A stretch of 64,000 nucleotides of DNA, taken from contig OY804584.1 in the NCBI GenBank assembly GCA_963680875.1, positions 93,928,031 to 93,992,030 on the forward strand, written 5' to 3'. A model generated the notes under the pieces. The model did not search any database and was not told the origin of the DNA. It worked only from the letters and a program-made list of their open reading frames with translations. Every line of letters begins with the position of its first letter. Positions within the stretch are counted from its first letter, which is position 1. This document shows, piece after piece, positions 58,901 to 64,000 of this stretch. The stretch is from Bathymodiolus brooksi (lineage: Eukaryota > Mollusca > Bivalvia > Mytilida > Modiolidae). The position numbers and the translations under genes are program-made.

Positions 58901-60990
58901 AATGAAACAACAGTCCACGGGTAGGCATACAGCTGAATGAGATCATCATACCACCTTAATGAAACAACAGTCCACGGGTAGGTATACAGCTGAATGAGAT
59001 CATCATATTACCTTAATGAAACAACAGTCCACGGGTAGGCATACAGCTGAATGAGATCATCATATTACCTTAATGAAACAACTGTCCACGGGTAGGCATA
59101 CAGCTGAATGAGATCATCATATTACCTTAATGAAACAACAGTCCACGGGTAGGCATACAGCTGAATGAGATCATCATACTACCTTAATGAAACAACAGTC
59201 CACGGGTAGGCATACAGCTGAATGAGATCATCATACTACCTTAATGAAACAACAGTCCGCGGGTAGGCATACAGCTGAATGAGATCATCATACTACCTTA
59301 ATGAAACAACAGTCCACGGATAGGCATACAGCTGAATGAGATCATCATACCACCTTAATGAAACAACAGTCCACAGGTAGGCATACAGCTGAATGAGATC
59401 ATCATACCACCTTAATGAAACAACCGTCCACGGGTAGGCATACAGCTGAATGAGATCATCATACCACCTTAATGAAACAACAGTCCACAGGTAGGCATAC
59501 AGCTGAATGAGATCATCATACCACCTTAATGAAACAACAGTCCACGGATAGGCATACAGCTGAATGAGATCATCATACCACCTTAATGAAACAACAGTCC
59601 ACGGGTAGGCATACAGCTGAATGAGATCATCATACCACCTTAATGAAACAACAGTCCACGGGTAGGCATACAGCTGAATGAGATCATCATACCACCTTAA
59701 TGAAACAACCGTCCACAGGTAGGCATACAGCTGAATGAGATCATCATACCACCTTAATGAAACAACAGTCCACAGGTAGGCATACAGCTGAATGAGATCA
59801 TCATACAACCTTAATGAAACAACAGTCCACGGATAGGCATACAGCTGAATGAGATCATCATACCACCTTAATGAAACAACCGTCCACGGGTAGGCATACA
59901 GCTGAATGAGATCATCATACCACCTTAATGAAACAACCGTCCACGGGTAGGCATACAGCTGAATGAGATCATCATACCACCTTAATGAAACAACAGTCCA
60001 CAGGTAGGCATACAGCTGAATGAGATCAGCATACTACCTTAATGAAACAACTTTCCTTGGGTAGGCATACAGCTGAATGAGATCATCATACTACCTTAAT
60101 GAAACAACAGTCCACGGGTAGGCATACAGCTGAATGAGATCATCATACTACCTTAATGAAACAGCAGTCCACGGGTAGGCATACAGCTGAATGAGATCAT
60201 CATACTACCTTAATGAAACAGCAGTCCACGGGTAGGCATACAGCTGAATGAGATCATCATACTACCTTAATGAAACAACAGTCCACGGGTAGGCATACAG
60301 CTGAATGAGATCATCATACTACCTTAATGAAACAACAGTCCACGGGTAGGCATACAGCTGAATGAGATCATCATACTACCTTAATGAAACAGCAGTCTAC
60401 GGGTAGGCATACAGCTGAATGAGATCATCATACTACCTTAATGAAGCAACAGCCCACGGGTAGGCATACAGCTGAATGAGATCATCATACTACCTTAATG
60501 AAACAACAGTCCACGGGTAGGCATACAGCTGAATGAGATCATCATACTACCTTAATGAAACAACAGTCCACGGGTAGGCATACAGCTGAATGAGATCATC
60601 ATACTACCTTAATGAAACAGCAGTACACGGGTAGGCCTACAGCTGAATGAGATCATCATACTACCTTAATGAAACAACAGTCCACGGGTAGGCATACAGC
60701 TGAATGAGATCATCATACTACCTTAATGAAACAACAGTCCACGGGTAGGCATACAGCTGAATGAGATCATCATACTACCTTAATGAAGCAACAGTCCACG
60801 GGTTGGCATACAGCTGAATGAGATCATCATACTACCTTAATGAAACAACAGTCCACAGGTAGGCATACAGCTGAATGAGATCATCATACTACCTTAATGA
60901 AACAACAGTCCACGGGTAGGCATACAGCTGAATGAGATCATCATACCACCTTAATGAAACAACAGTCCACGGGTAGGCATACAGCTGAAT
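55924..60990. repeat. 57-bp minisatellite, 89 units, derived from a SINE central domain
   Basis: Units of 57 bp carry GAGATCATCATACTACCTTA, ATGAAACAACAGTCCACGGG and TAGGCATACAGCTGAAT. The total of 5,067 bp equals 87 units of 57 bp plus two of 54 bp (ATC deleted near 56,380 and 57,630), checked by phase. Variants include CTACC/CCACC/TTACC, CACGGG/CACAGG/CACGGA/CTGCGG, CAGCAG and CTTTCC. A 35-base part matches the reverse complement of SINE positions 49,658-49,692 at 27 of 35 sites, including a 14-base exact run. The first unit (55,924-55,980) is the most SINE-like in context. The array interrupts a reverse SINE. Where CCACC replaces CTACC the minus strand loses a TAG stop, creating a chance 171-codon open frame (59,293-59,808) with no ATG. 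Confidence 0.95.
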
Positions 60991-61185
60991 TGCCACTAGT
61001 GGAGTAGGAACTGCCTACTCTCCCAGAGAATATAAGTTCACCACCGTTGGCTTAGTTGGGTTCGTGTTGTTTAGTTCTTAATTATATGAGAAGGGCTTTG
61101 TGGATCATTCTTTGTCCTTTTGTCCTCTATTTGACCAGTGTGTTGTTTGTCCTTCGATTTACCTCTTCGATATCTGCAAACTTTT
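60991..61185 (+). mobile_element. Interspersed repeat family A copy next to the minisatellite
   Basis: TGCCACTAGTGGAGTAGG, AACTGCCTACTCTCCC, AAGTTCACCACCGTTGG, TTGGGTTCGTGTTGTTTAG, TTGTGGATCATTCTTTGTCC, CAGTGTGTTGTTTGTCC and TTCGATATCTGCAAAC follow the family order, with a deletion around CGGATTCTGATT. It abuts the last minisatellite unit exactly after GCTGAAT and is followed by the SINE remainder. It lacks the first 15 or so bases of the family. Confidence 0.7.
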
Positions 61186-61350
61186 CTTTGACTCAGAATC
61201 AGAGAGTCTTTTCCATTATTCTTTGATGATACATTCTGAGCACAGAAGCAGCAAATAGCAAATTTATTGTCACTGAATTTGACCCAAACAGAGATTTATC
61301 TCACGATATACCGCACTCGAGTCAAATATGCTAATCATTACATCACCGAA
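61186..61350 (-). mobile_element. tRNA head and upstream body of the interrupted reverse SINE
   Basis: TTTGACTCAGAATCAGAGAG, AGAAGCAGCAAATAGC, TTGTCACTGAATTTGACCC and CATTACATCACCGA are the reverse complement of body and head. The A-box-like TGATGTAATGA lies about 61,332-61,346. It is diverged, and the B box is degraded. With 55,805-55,923 it brackets the minisatellite and the family A insertion, in the order expected for one original SINE. Confidence 0.6.
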
Positions 61351-61424
61351 ATAACACTAATACTTGTAGTCAAGTATGCTAATCACTGGATCACCGAGGC
61401 ATTCAAATAACACTAATACTTGCA
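61321..61424. repeat. Approximately 48-55-bp tandem duplication at the SINE head boundary
   Basis: GTCAAATATGCTAATCATTA then CATCACCGA and ATAACACTAATACTTGTA (61,321-61,368) is repeated as GTCAAGTATGCTAATCACTG, ATCACCGAGGC and AATAACACTAATACTTGCA (61,369-61,423). The duplication includes the first bases of the SINE head and its flank. Confidence 0.7.
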
Positions 61425-62330
61425 CCAATATTTGTTGTGTGTGATGTATGGCCGACGTATCCATTGGAGCCTTTACAGTTTAGCATACCAAATACAATTC
61501 CATTTTATTTTTTCAAGACGACGTATTTACGTAATAAAAAGTTTTATGATTTCTATAGTGACTACACTATTTGATGTAGTCATCAATTCTAATCCTGTAT
61601 GTTGCCCATAGGTATCAATTAAATGCCTTAATGGACTATAATTTAGAGAGAAAGTCTGTATTATCCTCCAGGATACGACAACTAATTATAGCCTTATACT
61701 CATAGTACGGTATTCCTAACTCAGAATGGCTCTAAATCAAAATTGTATTTGTGATAGATGTGTAGGGGTTAAGTAAGTCGAAAAGATGTTTATCTTAATA
61801 TTTTACTTTTTTATTATTATTTTTTTTTTAATATTCACTCTGCCACAAAGCAAAATACTGCTTTTTTCGGTGTTATTTGTTTCACGAATCTATATTAAAA
61901 TAAATACAAAAATAACGAGAATAATATTTTCGAAATGAGAGATTTCGATTTTTCTGAAATATAAATTGATATAAAAATTGCGTAAATTATTACCGGTAGC
62001 TTTAGTTCAGAATCTAACACAATATAATTGATCTTTAATTTATCATTAAATCAGCGTGGAATATATTTATTTTTCCATTTTATTATCTAATCAAAAGTTA
62101 ATATATTTTTATCATTTTTCTCTAAGAAAATTGAAATTTGTGTTTGATTAAATCATTAATTGTTATCCTTGCAAGCGGCTTTGACTTTTCAGTCTTTCAT
62201 TATACATAGTCTTTGGTGTGATGAATTGGAATTGGTAGAGATGTCATTTTACTCACAACTCAGTTCTATTGTATTTTATTTGAAACATACAAACATACAT
62301 GTTAATATTTATGAAGTTTGTTGTCTTAGA
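61425..62330. other. Very AT-rich spacer, no gene supported
   Basis: Long T and A tracts, for example 61,800-61,835. A 63-codon frame (61,420-61,611) and the start of a longer one (from 62,160, which opens with TTG, not ATG) show no known domain. No repeats were recognised. Confidence 0.5.
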
Positions 62331-62331
62331 C

Positions 62332-62425
62332 GGAATATCTCCACTGACAAAGTCACTGCACAGGGAATGTCTCCACTGACTAAGCCACTGCACAGGGAAT
62401 GTCTCCACTGTCTAAGCCACTGCAA
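62332..62425. repeat. 32-bp unit, three tandem copies
   Basis: GGAATRTCTCCACTGACWAA followed by GYCACTGCACAG starts at 62332, 62364 and 62396. The unit is not a multiple of three, so it is not a protein repeat, although open frames run through it on both strands (62,160-62,615 plus; 62,309-62,530 minus). Confidence 0.9.
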
Positions 62426-63179
62426 ATATGAGAATACAATAACTGTTGTAAGAGACTTTTTTTTTAACACCAAGGAACCCCAAAATAAACATGCTATCAT
62501 AGTTTTTAGAGATATACAATGTGTATTCATGTATATTCTAATAAACCAGTATATAATTATGCATATTCGTATATATGTATGTGAACAATGTACAATGCAT
62601 TTATTTGTATTATAAAAAAAGAAATTGTGAAAAGCCTAGCATAGGAGACAGAATTATCTACACATTTCTTTGCTTAACTTAGTAAATTGTGATATTTCTC
62701 ATTTTGTGGAGACATCAGATTTACATAATTTATTTCTGGTTAACGTTTGAAATAAGTCACACAGACAATGCAAGCAAAAATGCAAAAAACATATCAATTT
62801 CACAGGTATTAAAATGTAGCGTTTTGCCCTGTAAGCATTGGAATTAAATAATTAAAGTATCGTGTCTCATTCCCAGAACGTAGCTGCATCTTTGATTTAA
62901 ATTTTAAACTCCCTCCTAAAATTAATTTGGCAAATTTGTATATCGATTTTTCATCATCTTTTACAAATGATAAACTGTCTTTTTTTCCCATATATATAGA
63001 TAAATAGACAAAATATGAATATGCTGTGTGTGTGGTTGTGGTTGAGTTAAATTATTTCTGATAAATATTTTTATTTGTAACCAAATGTATAAAAAGATAT
63101 ACAAAACTGACTTTTATATTCTAGCCAATAGAACCGTTTGTCCTGTTATGTTATCTTCAATTTTTGTTATAGTAGTTGT
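62426..63179. other. AT-rich spacer, no gene supported
   Basis: A 60-codon minus-strand frame with an ATG (62,809-62,991) is lysine-rich and has no recognisable domain. Composition alone could explain it. Nothing else seen. Confidence 0.45.
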
Positions 63180-63315
63180 TAATATTATCTGTATTTATAA
63201 TATATTGTCATTGCTAATGTTTATATATGTACCGGAGAAGACTTCATAAGTTTACAACTTGTGTCTTATCCATTTGTCTTGATTTGTATGACAATAAAAA
63301 TAATTAAAGTATAAA
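63180..63315 (+). other. Possible 3' end of a retrotransposon or transcript
   Basis: ACCGGAGAAGACTTCATAAG, ACAACTTGTGTCTTATCC and TGTATGACAATAAAAATAAT are followed by an A-rich run. A canonical AATAAA lies at 63293-63298. The layout resembles 3' ends of non-LTR retrotransposons that I recall from mussels, but no reverse-transcriptase reading frame is visible upstream. It may be a 5'-truncated copy or a chance resemblance. Confidence 0.35.
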
Positions 63316-63394
63316 AAAAATCTAAGATACCAATTTCTTGCTCCTTTATGATCTTGGGAGTTTTTATTGTTACCGACCACTTATATTGAAAACA

Positions 63395-63463
63395 CCAATC
63401 AGAGATAATTATAGATAACAACCAATGAAAATAATAGATCACAGTTCATAGGTCACAACCAAT
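63395..63463 (+). promoter_or_regulatory. Cluster of three CCAAT motifs
   Basis: CCAATCA (63395), CCAATGA (63422) and CCAATGA (63459) lie in the same orientation at spacings of 27 and 37 bp, the last two inside a repeated CACAACCAATGA / ATAACAACCAATGA context. NF-Y sites in promoters often occur in such clusters. No gene start is recognised downstream, so the regulatory reading is weak and a small duplication is an adequate alternative. Confidence 0.25.
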
Positions 63464-63464
63464 G

Positions 63465-63800
63465 ACTGGATATTGTATCCGTCATGTTTAATTATCAATT
63501 ATCAGATACCACCAAATCGAGTGAGGTTTATCCGCGAATAAAAATAATATCGTCAAAATGGTTAATTTTGTTCTGTGTATCTACAGATATCTGCAATTAT
63601 ATGAAATATTAATTAAAAAATGAAAATTAAATGAAATAATAATTTAGAAAAATAACAATTTTACTTCATTGAATTATTTGTTTGATGTATTATAAAACTA
63701 ATTTAGGATTATGCAATTATGTTACAAAGAATTTGAAAGAATGAAAAATAGCGAAAAAGGAGAAATTTAAATATGACGAAATACACAATTACCTTTGGTA
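63465..63800. other. AT-rich spacer
   Basis: Runs of A/T with many AATTAA-like strings. No feature supported. Confidence 0.4.
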
Positions 63801-63805
63801 TCTAT

Positions 63806-63950
63806 GTGAAAAAGGAATGCTTGAAGATACCAAAGTGGTAATCAGAAACCGTAAATCGTAAGACAGACAATACAAAGACCAAAAGAAAAGAAAAAACAAA
63901 TAAGAAAAACAATGGCGGACAAAATACTCTACAGTTCTTATTGGTGTTAT
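63806..63950 (-). mobile_element. 5'-truncated family A copy, reverse orientation
   Basis: GCTTGAAGATACCAAAGTGG, TAATCAGAAACCGTAAATCG and AGACAGACAATACAAAGACC match the 3' end of family A on the minus strand. Similarity fades around AATGGCGGACAAAATAC. A 60-codon minus-strand frame over it is incidental. The last 50 bp of the window show nothing. Confidence 0.6.
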
Positions 63951-64000
63951 ATAGTTACATGAAATCCACATTTCTGAATTAAAGTCTTTTTGTTGCTATT

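Noticed and set aside
59293..59808. 171-residue repeat protein on the minus strand
   Set aside because: It is nine 57-bp minisatellite units read in a frame where the usual TAG has mutated. It begins at TTG with no ATG in the open stretch and ends at the next unmutated unit.
62160..62615. 151-codon open frame on the plus strand
   Set aside because: It opens with TTG, crosses a 32-bp triplication in changing frames, has an antisense frame over the same repeat, lies in very AT-rich DNA and has no recognisable domain.

Overview
This 64-kb window looks like intergenic or heterochromatic nuclear DNA of a marine mollusc, most likely a bivalve. The basis is two tRNA-headed SINE families with mollusc-type central domains and tails, one resembling MetaSINEs and one resembling RUDI/V-SINEs. 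There are also interspersed repeats of a kind I associate with mussel genomes and transcripts. These family names come from memory of the sequences, not from a search. I find no convincing protein-coding gene, tRNA, rRNA, operon or CRISPR array. The open frames in the right third fall in repeats, lack an ATG, or sit in AT-rich DNA with no recognisable protein.

Layout. (1) Positions 1 to about 43,646 are one uninterrupted satellite array of a 36-bp unit, roughly 1,200 copies, continuing past the left window edge. Single-base variants and rare 35-, 37- and 42-bp units act as barcodes. They reveal nested higher-order duplications at offsets of 1,332, 3,817, 1,476, 9,393, 2,771, 5,146, 1,295 and 3,150/1,338 bp. 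(2) From 43,647 to 55,804 lies AT-rich DNA with a dense scatter of short transposable elements: SINEs, a terminal-inverted-repeat MITE, and at least two other interspersed families. (3) From 55,805 to 61,350 lies a reverse-strand SINE whose centre has expanded into an 89-copy, 57-bp minisatellite (55,924-60,990). A third-family element sits between the minisatellite and the SINE head. (4) From 61,351 to 64,000 lies very AT-rich DNA with a small 32-bp triplication, a possible retroelement or transcript 3' end with a polyadenylation signal, a CCAAT-box cluster and one more repeat fragment.

No genes act together here. The biology is that of repeat evolution: a large satellite growing by repeated segmental duplication, and a second, younger satellite visibly born from a SINE. 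The consensus 36-bp unit has a stop codon in all six frames, so the array is non-coding by construction.
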